Shown: positions 36,452-49,000 of the stretch, one piece after another
Position numbering within the stretch: position 1 is the first letter of the stretch
Layout: each line of letters starts with the position of its first letter
Assembly: GCA_017591395.1 (NCBI GenBank)
Contig: WEDG01005469.1
Coordinates: 1 to 64,000, forward strand
Direction: 5' to 3'
DNA: 64,000 bases
Origin: Schistocephalus solidus
Lineage: Eukaryota; Platyhelminthes; Cestoda; Diphyllobothriidea; Diphyllobothriidae
Notes under the pieces: generated by a model
The model's database searches: none
What the model was told of the DNA's origin: nothing
What the model saw: the letters and a program-made list of their open reading frames with translations, nothing else
Translations under genes and position numbers: made by a program

Positions 36452-37069
36452 TCACTCATCAAACACTATATGAATGTGCTTTGGCAAATCAGTTTTGTTG
36501 CAAAGGGTGTGACTGTCACTATTGGCGACAGCTTCAGCTTTACAATATGACGCTGAAGCAGTAGAGGCCACTTCTTTTTGCCGATTCCGTCGTCTCACTT
36601 GCATCTTTCGTCGCCTCTCACGCAAACCAACCCTAGACGCGACAATGTTCATGCAGTATTTGCGTTCTCTGTCACCGTCCAAGGGAAAACCCATCTGGAA
36701 GGAACTTTTTTTCGACGGCGAAGTTGCTAAGCTGCAGACCTCGGTTAGGGGAGATCCGTCGACTAGCTCGACACGTTTCGTAGCTTCGGCGAAAATAGCC
36801 GCGGACTCTGGGTCGCAGAAACGCACGAAGCAGCGCGCATAGGAGTCCGGGTCTGTATACTGTGAGGGCAGTTTTTCGAGCAGATCGTCAGACGGAGAGA
36901 GGTCAAAGTGTACAACCCTGCGGAGCAGATCATGTGGCTGGAGAATGAGGCGTTCGATGCCGCCACGAATAAGGCGCATTCTTTGACGAGGATCAGTATC
37001 CAGGGGAGTGGAGGCAGTTGTTGGCAGGGCTTGACAGCCGGCCACGACCCGTTTTAGTGGCCAGTAAAT
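36452..37069 (-). CDS. LARP7: LARP7-like exon 5 (xRRM and C-terminus)
   Basis: The acceptor TGTATTTTCTCCCAG precedes 37069, phase 0. 205 codons and a stop. Encodes the xRRM-like module and a strongly basic segment ([12 protein letters not shown]), with the insertion [16 protein letters not shown] before the GDRERKYC block. Confidence 0.9.
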   Translation of the reverse strand: MYWPLKRVVAGCQALPTTASTPLDTDPRQRMRLIRGGIERLILQPHDLLRRVVHFDLSPSDDLLEKLPSQYTDPDSYARCFVRFCDPESAAIFAEATKRVELVDGSPLTEVCSLATSPSKKSSFQMGFPLDGDRERKYCMNIVASRVGLRERRRKMQVRRRNRQKEVASTASASYCKAEAVANSDSHTLCNKTDLPKHIHIVFDE

Positions 37070-40000
37070 CTGGGAGAAAATACAGATACTTTCCAATTTA
37101 GCGAGAGAAAGCAAGGCACAAAACTGCCGCTGAGCAAAATAATAGTCTGTAGTAACCCCTTGCTAGATTTTTAGTTATAAGCAACTATCTATAGCCATTC
37201 CATGAATCAGGCATTTCCTAAACTAAGAGTATGGTTATTAACCGTTACGCGGTACAAGCCTAACTGATGTCCGATTCTAAAGCATTACATGACTTTTCGG
37301 CCATTGCCTTATCCTTCAATGGGGTGGGGGGCGTTGACAGCTAAGTCCGTTCTGGCGTGGCAGTTTTTCTTGGCTAAGGCCAACTTGCCATTAGCGCGGA
37401 ATCGCATTACCGATCGGCTTTACTCGCTAAAAGTTGTCTAACGCGAGCAAACTAGCCTGGCCGAGTCAGAGGCCCGAAAACAATACAGCAGGTGGTGGTG
37501 ATGGTGGATTAGGAGGAGGAGGAGGAGGAGGAGGAGGAGGAGGAGTAGGAGGAGGAGGAGGATGATGATGATGATGATGAGAAGGAGGAGGAGGAGGAGG
37601 AGGAGGAGGAGGAGGAGGAGGAGGAGGGAGGAGGAGGAGGAGGAGGAGGAGGAGGAGGAGGAGGAGGAGGAACATAAGAGAAATTGCCGTTTAATGAGAC
37701 AAATGCAGACAGTACGAAGTTCCCTGTTAGCCATCAGCACCAGCTGAATTTTTATAAACCCCACCTTCGACGAAGAGTTAAAATACGAGTGAATGATATG
37801 GCATCCACGACCCACCTATACCCGATTTTCCAAGTATTTCAACCTGAGGTTTCTAAGGCGGTAATTGGCATACATAGTGAGGAGTTTACTTACTCTAAAA
37901 GGAGCGACTGATGCCTACTTGGAGCAGATCGACAGGCTGACAATGGGAGCCGACATCCACTCTAACGGTTTTGGTATTTTAAGCGAGAAAATAGTACACA
38001 TAAAAATTCAAAAATACCTGCTCCAATCGACAGGGTAAAACGGACGGAAATACACATATAGTGCTGCTGGTGGCCATCACCTTATCGTGAAACTTGGCAA
38101 AAAAGATAAAAAACAAAAGGGTTGTAGTGAAAAGAGTGGTTATATGACGCGAGATACTAAAACTGGCAAATTTTAAGCATAGAACAGAAACCACTTCATG
38201 GTGGACTTCATGTCAGTCAGAAACGCCGCGATAAGGCCATGCTCGAGGCAAAGGCTTCCTGAACAGTGTTGCTACTGACACCTGAGCGGCTTCGCCGACC
38301 TCGAGATGCATAAAGCCTACCTTGCAATGTAGATCCCACCCATAGACCAATTCTTGTATTTCTGCAAATATAGCTAGGAGAGCAATCAAGCTGGAGATAG
38401 CAAGGTGGAAAAAGACGGCTTAAAAATGTTTAATTGTATTAACACTGTTGGTGCATGAAACACATACCGTTGTAAGTTCTATAAGTCCAAAAAATGGCTA
38501 ACTCGAATCGACAGTATAAAAGCTTGCCGTTATCACGAACTAAACCCTTATCTCCAGTACCTTAATTCCTTAGTGGTGGGTCATCCATTCTTCTAAAAAG
38601 TGCCGGGAAAGGAAAGTTGCAAGGTGCGGTATTAGTAGCATACTATACCTCTACAACCGTTCCTGGCACAAAGTTCGAGGGCAGTGCGCTGTGCAAGTCT
38701 TCAGCTGAAGCCTCCAGTGTTACTTCTTCCGACCCTGAAGTTCCTTCTGCCGCGCTGACGGGATCACATGGTATAGAGGACTCGGCACTGAGACTGCCAG
38801 CAAGGAGGCGCTTCTTATCTGCTGCTGAAAGCAGTTGTTTGGAACGCTGATCCATCCTGTTGATCCAGGCCTTCAGCCATGTGTAGAAACGAGGACGCCA
38901 TCGCAGCCAATCGGTGTAGGCGAATAAACGAATGTCCTCAAGACGCAGGGTTCGGACCAGTTTGTTAGGACCACCATTAGCAGCAGCAGGTGACTCGTCA
39001 GTTACTGTTTTTACCTGTCCCGTAATCGCTCGATCTGTAATAACAGAAGTGTAAAGAAGTTCCTGGGCGTTTAGAAAGCAGATCGGTGAACTGTCGCATA
39101 ATCAGGGGAATGAAAACACGTATGAAAACCAATCCTGATCCAGGCAACCAGTCAAGCAACCGGACGCCATAAATCAATGTTGTTGATTGCTCGTGGACGT
39201 TTCCGTCGGATACGGTCACGCAAAGAAATAAATAACTGTCTTATGCGATCACGCCACCATAAGGACTTGAATCTACCCAAACCTGAGGGTTTTGGTGGAA
39301 GCCACGTTTGGTGGGATTGACGAAGTCAAAGGTTCACTTATCGGTAATATTTCTGGTTCGAAAAATTTTTATTTCAGAATGGGATTTCCTCCATTCCAAA
39401 AATACTGAAAATCAGACACTGTGATTTCGGCAAGAACCACCTCTGGTAATTTCTCTCTGAAGCTGTATGCATCGATATTGCAGTGCAAATTGGTACCTCA
39501 ATCGAGGAAAATACCAAAATAAGTTATGAAAAGATTGTACACGCATGTATAAGCATCTAAGCGTGCTGTTCACGCACAAGTGACATTTAGGAATAAATGT
39601 AGAATTTTCAGAAAATTTTCCCTACGATAACTGCCCACAAGAACTGAGCAAGCAGGCACCATTGGAGGGAACAACATTTCAAAGCTAGGTGTCGAACCTG
39701 ATTACTCACTGGTGCATACTAATATTCACCGCTTGAGAAGGGTGTAGACATTTTGTTTTAATAATCTGGTCCATTGGCCCCGACTGCTAGCATTAGCAAC
39801 CAACTGAGTCTGGATTCAGGATGCTGTCAATTGTCTGACCATTCACTTATCACTCAAAGGCGATTTAATTGTAAGCATATGCCAAAGAGATAAGGGGTCA
39901 CAAGGCTAGCAAGAGGAGGGGAGCATACGAAGGAGGGATATTTGTGAATTTAAAAAGGACCAGTGACCACTGATGAGTGACATTGGTTTTGAGAACGTGA

Positions 40001-43000
40001 GATGGCTTTTACGTACTCTGTTCGGCTGTACCTTTTCCTAACAACGTTAATGTCCATCTGGCTTTCTCTGATAGCCGAACGTGTGTCGGGCAATCAGGCC
40101 CTTATGGTAAAAAGACAGAAATAGTTTATTATGTGCTTCGAACAGGTCATTTATGCTGGATTTCGGAAATGTGCATCCATGAGTTTCATTCGCTGATCCT
40201 AGGAACCCTGGTGAAACTTCTTATCTTTATTGAGTTTTTGGCAGTGCGGTCCGAGAAACTCGAAGACAAAACTCCGCTAGCAACACAGGAAGCTTCCTTA
40301 GTGACCGGGTCAAATTCAGGTTAACACACGGGCACCCCGGTGAAACATGAAATAAATTCCGAAAAACTAACCCCAGCCTGAACTGCGCATCTTAGTATTT
40401 TTAAGAGTTCAAGAAATGCACGGCATCATGGTCGCTCTTGGTGATACAAGGTCTGAGAAGTTTTGACACACTTAACCGTTGGCCACACCTTCCCACCTTT
40501 TTCTTCCGCAAGAAATCATATGGCCCTAATGCGCCCGAAAACGTGGAAATAACGGTTTCTTCCACCAACTTCTGTGCAAGCGAGGAACTGTACTAGGTAA
40601 CGTTTTTTTCGGCAGAGACCGAAATGTACGAAAAACCTCATAGCAAACAGAAAATCAACCACATAGAGGTCGGACATCAACGGGAAAATGAAAGGTAAAA
40701 ATGCACTCAAACGCTCAAACGCTTACGCCGTCTTAAACACCACGTCGTAAGTTTGAACATGTGTTGACACGCATGGTAATATTACTCCATACTGTTGCGA
40801 TCATGTATGGTCTAATCAGCCTCGATGATTTCGTAAGGTGTACCTCTATCCCTGACGGGCCTAAAAACTCATAGATGCGTCTATGAAGACGCCAATGGAT
40901 ATCTACGTGCACTTAAAAATGTGATTGTACCAATTAACTAGAAAACAAAATTATCGTTTATAGTAGTCAAAATTTATTCCTTCGCTTGGCCGACTACTAC
41001 TAGTCTGAGCTCTCTTACGACCACCCCCTTCAATTGAATTTCCGGCAAATCCGAAATCTCTGCTTTGCAATAATTATGAGAATTCGGCGACTTTCTAATC
41101 CTTCACTCTCGAGGGGTTCTGTCACTCTAATTAGAATAGATTAGGACTCTGTTCCCGACTTGCAGCTGCAAAACTGTATCTTTTATATGGACAAATCCGT
41201 CTCCACTGCGACCTGTCAAGGGTCCCAGCGACCCCTCAGGCGATCGTACACGATCTTACACGACAGTTAGACCGTCGATTTCGAAGATGTCCACCGTATG
41301 CTCTACGGAAGGGTGGTGCAGGGACGGTGACTTGCGCGTGTATTAGTTTTAAGTGATAGAAGCCTTGCGCTGCAGCTACCGCACTCTCTCCTCCTCCCCC
41401 ACCTGAGCCCGGTGTCAAGACAGAGTCAAGAAGACCGGAGGCGGGAGAGGACGCAGGTGGCTGGCGCGGCCGGAGCCGCCTCTGGGCGTGACACCACACC
41501 TGGCTCGGATCCCACAGAGTGGGAGTGCCATAAAGGCCACATTAAGAAGGAACCATTGCAGCCTGACTCTCAGTCCGCCAGTCAGCCACTCCACACAAAA
41601 CACACATTGGACTGACCACGCGGTCCGAGTTATCCCGTCGGTTGGCAACCTTCCAAGCCACGGCTTTTAGCGCACCGTGATAGTTTTAAGCACGTCAGAT
41701 TGTTTATAGTGAGGAACACGCGCGGAAGATGAGTTGACAGCGCGGGCATGTTGGCAGGGCCTGGGCATTGGCGGTGTTGGTCCGAGGTACTGGTGACTTT
41801 CGTGCCGCTCTTTTGGCCTTGGCGGCCGCGATCCGGTTGGCCTCATAGATTGCTGAACCAGTCTTCACTGATCTTCTCCATGCCGATCTATCCTGGGCAA
41901 GGTCCTCCCAGGTCGCCGAGTTGATTTGCAGTTGCTTCAGCGATTTCTTCAAAGTGTCCTTGTAGCGTCGTTTTTGACCTCCCTGCCGGCGAGAACCCGT
42001 AGCGACATCTCCGTAGAAAAGTCGTTTAGGTAGTCGCTCGTCGTCCATTCTTACCAGGTGGCCGCTCCATCGCAGTTGCACTTGCCTCAGTATGGCGTGG
42101 ATGCTGAGGATTCCGGTCCGCTCCAGGACTTCCGTGTCCGGGATCCTGTCTTTCCATCTCATCTTCAGTATTCTGCGGAGGCAGCTGCGATGAAAGTGAT
42201 TCAGCTTCCTGGCTTAGTTCGAGTAGACGGTCCAGGTTTCTGCTCCGTAAAGGAGTGTCGTCAAGACGACAGCCATAAACATCTTCAGTTTTGTGTTCAG
42301 GTGAATACCGTGGCGATTCCAAACGGAGGTCTGCAGCCGGCCGAAGGCCTGACTAGCTTTGGAGATCCGTTGGTTAACCTCGTCATCGATTCTCGTGTTG
42401 CGCGACATCGTGCTTCCTAGATAAACGAAGGTTTCCACGTTTTTGAGTTGAGCACTGTTGACATTGATTTGAGGAGCATAGTATTTCGCGCTGGGTGGCG
42501 GCTGATGCATGACAACCGTTTTGGCTTTACTGATTGTTAATCCAAAATCGGCACAGCCTGCGGCGAAGAGGTCCATGCTCCTTTGCATGTCCTCCTCCGT
42601 CACGGTGTTAAGGGCGCAGTCGTCCGCGAAGAGCAAGTCATGGACTGTAGTCGTAGACACGCGCGTTGGAGCCTGCATACGCCGACTGTTGAGAAGGTGC
42701 CCGTCAGTTCTGTAGGCGATGCGGATACCAGGCTGCTCATCACGGTAGGCATAATCAGCATAGCCGAGAGCATGAGACTGAAGAGGGTGGGGGCCAGTGC
42801 GCAGCCCTGCTTCACTCCGTTGGTCACTGCGAATGCTTCGGATACCGTCCTGTTGTCAGTGACGTGCGCCGTCATCCCGTCATGAAGCTGACGCACCATG
42901 TGCGTTAACCGCTCAGGACAGGCAGATTTCTGCATGACTTTCCACAGTCCGTCTCGATTCACCGTGTCAAATGCTATCGTTAGATCCACGAAGGTAGTGT

Positions 43001-46000
43001 ATAGGTGGGTTCGCATCTCCTGGCACTTCTCTTGTAGTTGGCGGGCAGCAAAGATCATATCGGTTGTTCCGCGGTGTCGGCGGAAGCTACATTGGCTTTC
43101 GGGAGCAGGCCCTGCTCTAGGTGACCGTTTAGACGATTGAGAAGGATACGGGCGAAGATCTTCCCGGCGATGTTGAGCAACTAGATGCCTCTGTGATTAT
43201 CACAGAGTTGCCGGTTCCCCTTCCGTTTGTAGAGATGGACGATGGTTGCGTCTTTGAAATCCTGAGGAACTTGTCCTTGGCGCCACATCTCCTGGAAGAG
43301 TGTTGTGAGTTCTGCCATCAGCCGGTGCCCACCATGCTTGTAGACTTCCGGTGGGAGTGCGTCGGATCCCGGTGCTTTACCGCTGGAAATCTGCTGCACG
43401 GCCCGGATGGTTTCTGGTAGGGAAGGCGGCAAATCCAGGAAATTATTCGTTTCCACTTGAGGGAGCCGGTCAATGGCAGCATCGGAGATGGCTGATGAGC
43501 AATTAAGGACACTTCTGAAGTGCTCGGCCCAGCGCTTCAGAATTTGCGATTTCTCTGTTAGCAGTGTTGTGCCGTCAGAGCTGAGCAGTGGTGCCGTCCC
43601 CTTCATACACGGGCCGCAGATGGCCTTGATGGCTTTGAATAAGTTTTTCATTTCATTGCGGTCCGCATACCCCTGGATTTCCTCAGCCTTTCGGATCATC
43701 CAGGCATCCTGCATCTCTCGCAGCCATTGCTGTACAATGCGCCGGCATCTGAAGAAGGCTGCTTTGGTGGCTTCAGTCCGAAGGTCCATGTAGGATTTGT
43801 GTAGTCCATTCTTCTCCGCGAGTAAGTTGCTGATGTCGGCGTCATTGTCATCAAACCAGTCCTGGTGTGGACGGCGTGCGCGTCCGAGGACTTCGAGGGC
43901 GGTGGACTGGATGACATTTCGCAGTTGACACCATCGTGTCTCCACGGTAGCATTATCAGCTGGAGCATGTAGGTCCTCCAGTTTCTCGGTTATTTGGTTG
44001 CTGAAATCAAAACAGTGAGCAGGCAAATTTAATAAAATACTATTTAACTTACCTGGCGGCCTCTTTCCTTGGGGCCTTCGTCGGGGGTGCAGTCGGAGCC
44101 TCATCTGGGAGATGACGAGGCGGTGATCTGTCCAGCCATCGGCATCGCGGATCGCCTTGGTTGCCAGCACGTCCTGTCGATCTCGCCTCCGGACGAGAAC
44201 ATAGTCCAGCAGATGCCAGCGCTGCGACCGAGGGTGCATCCACGTGACCTTCTTCCGCGTCGGAAGGCGGAAGTAGGAGTTGGTCGGCAGGAGACGGTTT
44301 TCCGCACACGTTCGCAGAAGAAGGAGGCCGTTATCGTTACAGCTACCGTGACCGTGGGGACCCAGCACTCCATGCCAGGCAACGTGGTCCGTCCCGACGC
44401 GGGCGTTTAAGTCACCAAGGACAATTAACTTGTCCACCTTCGGCACATTCCCCAGCAGGGCGTGCAGATACTCGTAGGATTTGTCCTTCGCCGCCTCATA
44501 GATCGTCATTGGGGGAGCGTAGGTGCTGATGATGGTGGTGAACTGGTCTCCCCGAAGAGGCAGGCGGAGGCTCATCAGGTGATCACTGATACCCTGCGGC
44601 AGACAGGGCAGACATCCCACGATGTCGTTCCGGATGGCAAAGGCAACACCAGCATCGCGTCGCTCTGCCTTTGGCTGGTCGCTCCAGAATAAGGTGTAGC
44701 CGGCACCCACCTCCTCCAGCTGACCCTGCTCAGAGAATCGGGTCTCGCTGAGAGCAGCAATGTCCACCTTTGTAGCGCGCCAGTTCCCGAGCGACTAGCG
44801 CTGTCCTCCGTTCCGGCCGGTTGCTTCTAAGATTGTCTAAAAGGGAACGAACATTCCAGACTGCTAGTGTGAGTGGACTCACCCGAGCAGCCTGGAGGGT
44901 ATGGCGAGGGGGGTCGGGACGGGGGTATTGTTGTTTATTTGAGTTTTACGACCGCGTATTTTGCGATCTGCGAGCCGCGGCCGGCTGCAGAAGACGTGAT
45001 AACCAGCAATTTTTTAAGGCACCTTTTCTAGCCCCTTCCTCCGCGAGGAGGCAAGCAGTGCTGTCCCTAAATAGGGCTGCTTGGACATCCCAGACGGCTG
45101 CCGAACTCCACTATGGGTCACGGTTTTGTTTTAGTGGAAGAACCACCCGAGTTAGCCTGGGCCGCCTACGGGGTTGCTGTCGCCCCCACCGTAGGACTTT
45201 TTGAGAGGGGGGAGGTGGGAAGTTCGGGAGTCAGACATACCGGGTGTGGAGGCACACACAACACCGGAGACGATCTTACACACGCTTATTGTACACCTAC
45301 TTCTAGACTGCGGGCACTGATGTAGTTAAAAACAATGGGTAACAGGAGTTAACTTTGCCAAAAACCTAACCGAATTTCAATTGAAGGTTACAGACAGGTT
45401 GTTGAGGGCAAGCAGACAAAAACAAGTTAAGATTTTGGAGGCTGGGAATGAGTTGCCAAACACCTAACCAAATTTCAAACGACTGTTATAGACAGGTTGT
45501 TGAGGGCAAGCAGGCAAAAACAAGTTAAGATTTTGGAGGCTGGGAATGAGTTGGAAAAATTGAGAATGCAGTAATAAAGGAGGACGTACATTCGGCTTCA
45601 AGAGGATTTGGTAGAAGGTAACCGGCTGCCTGTAGTCGATGATATGCCGCAATCGCTTGTTTTGACCGACGAGAACAGCATCTCCACACAAATTGTCGCG
45701 CCAGACGATCATGCGTGGACATGCGTGCGTTGACTGCCATTTTGGGAGTCCAGGCTGCGGAATCGTCTGTAAGTATACATGGGCAAGAAGATGATGAGGC
45801 AAGAAAAGTACGTCACCATTACTGTTGTGGTAACTTGTCAGCCTTAGACGATGTGGACGAAAGCAGCTAAAAACACGAGTTACTGAAAATGCGGGGGTAA
45901 AGATGAGTGCTCGCAAAGTTTGAAGGTCTGATGATTACCAAGAGGGGACACGTTAAATCGAGCTTTCGAAGTGAGGAATTAGATTGGTTTAACGCCAAGC

Positions 46001-49000
46001 AGTTGCGTTTTTGATTCGCGAAGACTAAATAAGCTTTTGAAGGGTGTATATAAAGTAATTTACTCCAGGTCAGAGGTTAGGCCAGAGGTTAGGGGTATTG
46101 TTACATTTTTAGCTTACAGTTGATGTTTGTAGGAACTGAACTGTGTGTGCAATTATTATGTACCAAAGTTGTTCTCCAAAATAGAAGTCAATAAAGAGAT
46201 CATTATTTTCATTCACACGGGTGTCTGTTTTAGATTTCATTATGGCAGTCAGTATATGGAGCACAGTTCCTTGTGTGAAAAGATGAGACGGTTTGATCAT
46301 CGAGTGCCACTATGTCCATCGTGTACCCCACGGAGTGGGCGAAGGGAGGCGATATGCGTGCTAATTAGTTCATAGTGAGACCGGCTTGCATAGCACCTAC
46401 CACACTCTCTTCCCTCACCCACCTGGCCCCGATAACAAGGAAGGGTCAAGACGACCGGAGGTGGGTTAGAACACAGTGGCTGATAGAAGAAAACAGGCAA
46501 GTTCCAGGAAGCAATTCAGAAGGAAAATATGTGATTCCTGAAACGTCAGGCCAATAAACTTCTTTTTCCAGCGATCACAGCCTCTTCTTCTGAATACGAC
46601 CCGATCCCCATAACATGACGGAGAATCGAATCAGTAAGGGTGTCATGGATGCCGCATTAAGGACAGGCCGTTAAAACTCGACTTTCGATCCTGAGGAGGA
46701 ATAAATTATCCCGTAGTTGACGACTGTCTGAGCCATGACTGTGCGCGTCGTTATACACAAAATAGCCTCGGATTTATTATAGTCAGAAATCAGCTGATAT
46801 GCAGTGAAGATGGATTTCCTAGTGTTGACCTCACTCTATCTCTTCCACCTACAATGCACCAGTGGAATGTCCGAGCCCGTCAACAGGCTGGTGAGGGGGT
46901 TGGACACAACGGCTGATGCAGCGTGAAAGCCTAAGGCGTGCTACCCCACGCCTCCTAAGTACGACAATGGTTATGGGCTCGAGCGGTCTGCGCAGAGGTG
47001 AGACAATCAGAACGCCGTTATGGTCAAGCATAGCCGGTTTCCGAGACGTCAGACATACTAAACGCAGATAGTCAAACATATGCAGAATAGCTGTTTGTGC
47101 AAGTTTGTAACTTGTTTACTTGTATTTGTGACAGCTGCGATCATGCCTCGTGTAACCGGCCTCGATTATGTCACGTAAGTTTGTAAAGGAATACAGTGGT
47201 GTACAATGAAGTCAGAAGTCAGTGAAACCTACCCAATTCACCAGCATCCAAGGAAATCGGTCCTTGCGAAGCCAAGTCAGCAGCTGTAGGTCCCAGTTCG
47301 GTGACAGCTCTTTCGGCAGACGCCTGTGTAGCAAATTCGATAAATGCAAAACCACGGACGACCCCCGAACTTTTGAAACTAAAGCGCATGGAAAAAAAAT
47401 AAAGCATGCAAGGTGACAGTGGAGCAAAAGGCACAATGGCTACTGGTGCGATAGTGAATAAACCCCAATTCGGAGCAATAAAGGGACACATCGGTGATCC
47501 ACCGGAGAGTGGGAAGTTTGTGATAGACTTGCATTCGTTGATGAACGCTCACCTATCGCTAACGGAACTCACTCGTTCCGCCCTGCCTTGAGGCTCACTT
47601 TCGAACCCCGCCAGCGGCCACCCAGCGACATGTATAAGAATATGCACAAAAAAATATTGCCGGTAAAGACAAGGAAGACTGAAATAGCTATTTCTGTCGT
47701 ATTAGCGGTTGCAACCCAGTAACAGCCAACCGCAGGTGATGCATCACCCAAGGATCGAACCCGCGACCCGTTGATCAGAAGTCAAACGTTCTAACCATTG
47801 AGCCACGGGCTCGTTGTCTTGCCAGTTTAGGTTGTGACAGTGTCCGACCACTGTTTATTGAATCTTCGAATCAAGGAAGGTAGCAAACCGAAAGCCGTGT
47901 CACCATAAATACCTTACTGAATTTGTGTAAGTCGTTAAATCATTACTTTTCCCAGATTAGTCCAAAAGTTATGGAACTGTTACCTCAAGTATTTGAAGGA
48001 CAGTTCGACTGTCACGAATGACGAGGACTAGGTGATGGCACACTTGGGCAGCATTTGCCGCGCTTTTGTCTCCCTCACTCACCCACCTGGGCTCGGTGAC
48101 AAGACGGAGTCAGGAAGACCGATGCCAGATCGGGTGAGGTGAATGACAATGATAAACATCCCGACTGCATGTGTCATGCGTGCATGGTCCGCGTACAATG
48201 GATCAGTTTTTTACGCAAAACAGAATGAGGGTCAGCTGGGATCCCAACTGAATGTGAGTACCATAGAGGCCACATTGGTAAGGGGCTATTTTTGCCTGAC
48301 TGTCTGACCCAGGAGGATGACTGTTATTCCGTTAGTCGGCAGCATTCCACCAGGATAGCTTAGAAGCACGTCAGCTTGTTTATAGAGAGGAATATGCGCT
48401 GATTGCCGTTGGGACGCGGTCTGCAGAGTCGACCTCACTCTCTTACGCACCAGTCCACTCTCCGAACCGGTCAGGCATGTGATGCGGAGATTCAGCATAA
48501 ACGATTTGTGGAGATATATAGCCCGTCTACGCTTACCACTCTCGACCTGGCTCCCGGACAACACACTAGGTTTTCACACAAAGTAAAATACTGCTGACAA
48601 TGCATAACAAGAGGTTCAAATTCTATGAGTATGATCCGAAGTAGAGCTTCTGTCATTTAAATGGCCCGTTTATCATCTGCAGATCGAAGGGTAGGCGGTT
48701 AAGCGTAATCGAAGGGTAATGTGGATAAGTTTGGTAAACTGGATAGTCAAATTAACAGCCCATCTATTTTGACTCATCTGTCTGGAAAAATACCTTTTGA
48801 AAGATACCAGACAGTGCGAACAAATACATCACTGGCGAATCGTCCTTATATTTTCCTTTGCGGATTGCTCCTATTTTAAAATAGCGGTGAAATAGCAGTT
48901 TAAAATGCACAAGTACGCCACGAGAAGTCCATAACAATTGCCGAAATTCTTCCGAATACTTAAGTAAGTAGTTAGTGAACCCTGCAACAAACCTTCGCGG

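Larger units (their letters stand above)
41704..45290 (-). mobile_element. Zinc-finger LINE, copy 1 (nearly complete)
   Basis: A minus-strand non-LTR retrotransposon in LARP7 intron 3, on the same strand as the gene. The leader (45.25-44.82 kb) matches copy 2. Endonuclease 44767-44060: [21 protein letters not shown] and [14 protein letters not shown] runs from about 43500, with [37 protein letters not shown] and the catalytic [11 protein letters not shown] (42640-42610). The post-RT block [20 protein letters not shown] is followed by one finger start, [11 protein letters not shown], where the element is cut. A stop in NHRGI* (43181) and at least three frameshifts inactivate it. The clade (RTE-like or other) is not assigned. 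Confidence 0.9.
39035..47232 (-). other. LARP7-like intron 3 (8,198 nt), repeat-filled
   Basis: Contains, from high to low coordinate: a LINE 3' end (47.1-47.2 kb), repeat family B pieces (46.8-47.08 and 46.3-46.6 kb), a 98-nt tandem duplication (45.35-45.55 kb), zinc-finger LINE copy 1 (41.7-45.3 kb), repeat B (41.25-41.73 kb) and another LINE 3' end (40.8 kb). 39.03-40.79 kb holds nothing recognised. Confidence 0.8.

Noticed and set aside
37438..37815. Long frames of poly-Ser/Leu/Ile, poly-Pro/His and poly-Arg/Glu on both strands.
   Set aside because: They are translations of the GGA/TCC repeat in an intron and have no flanking coding sequence.
44001..44052. A perfect-looking 52-nt GT-AG intron (GTAAGT...TTTTGATTTCAG) within the LINE copy 1 ORF on the minus strand.
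   Set aside because: The reading frame is open and family-conserved straight through it (GKLN...[11 protein letters not shown]), and removing 52 nt would shift the frame of RT relative to the endonuclease. It is a cryptic site, not an intron of the element.
47750..47812. A tRNA-Arg(UCU)-like gene with good A and B boxes.
   Set aside because: The acceptor and T stems are incomplete and the sequence continues into the repeated SINE body.
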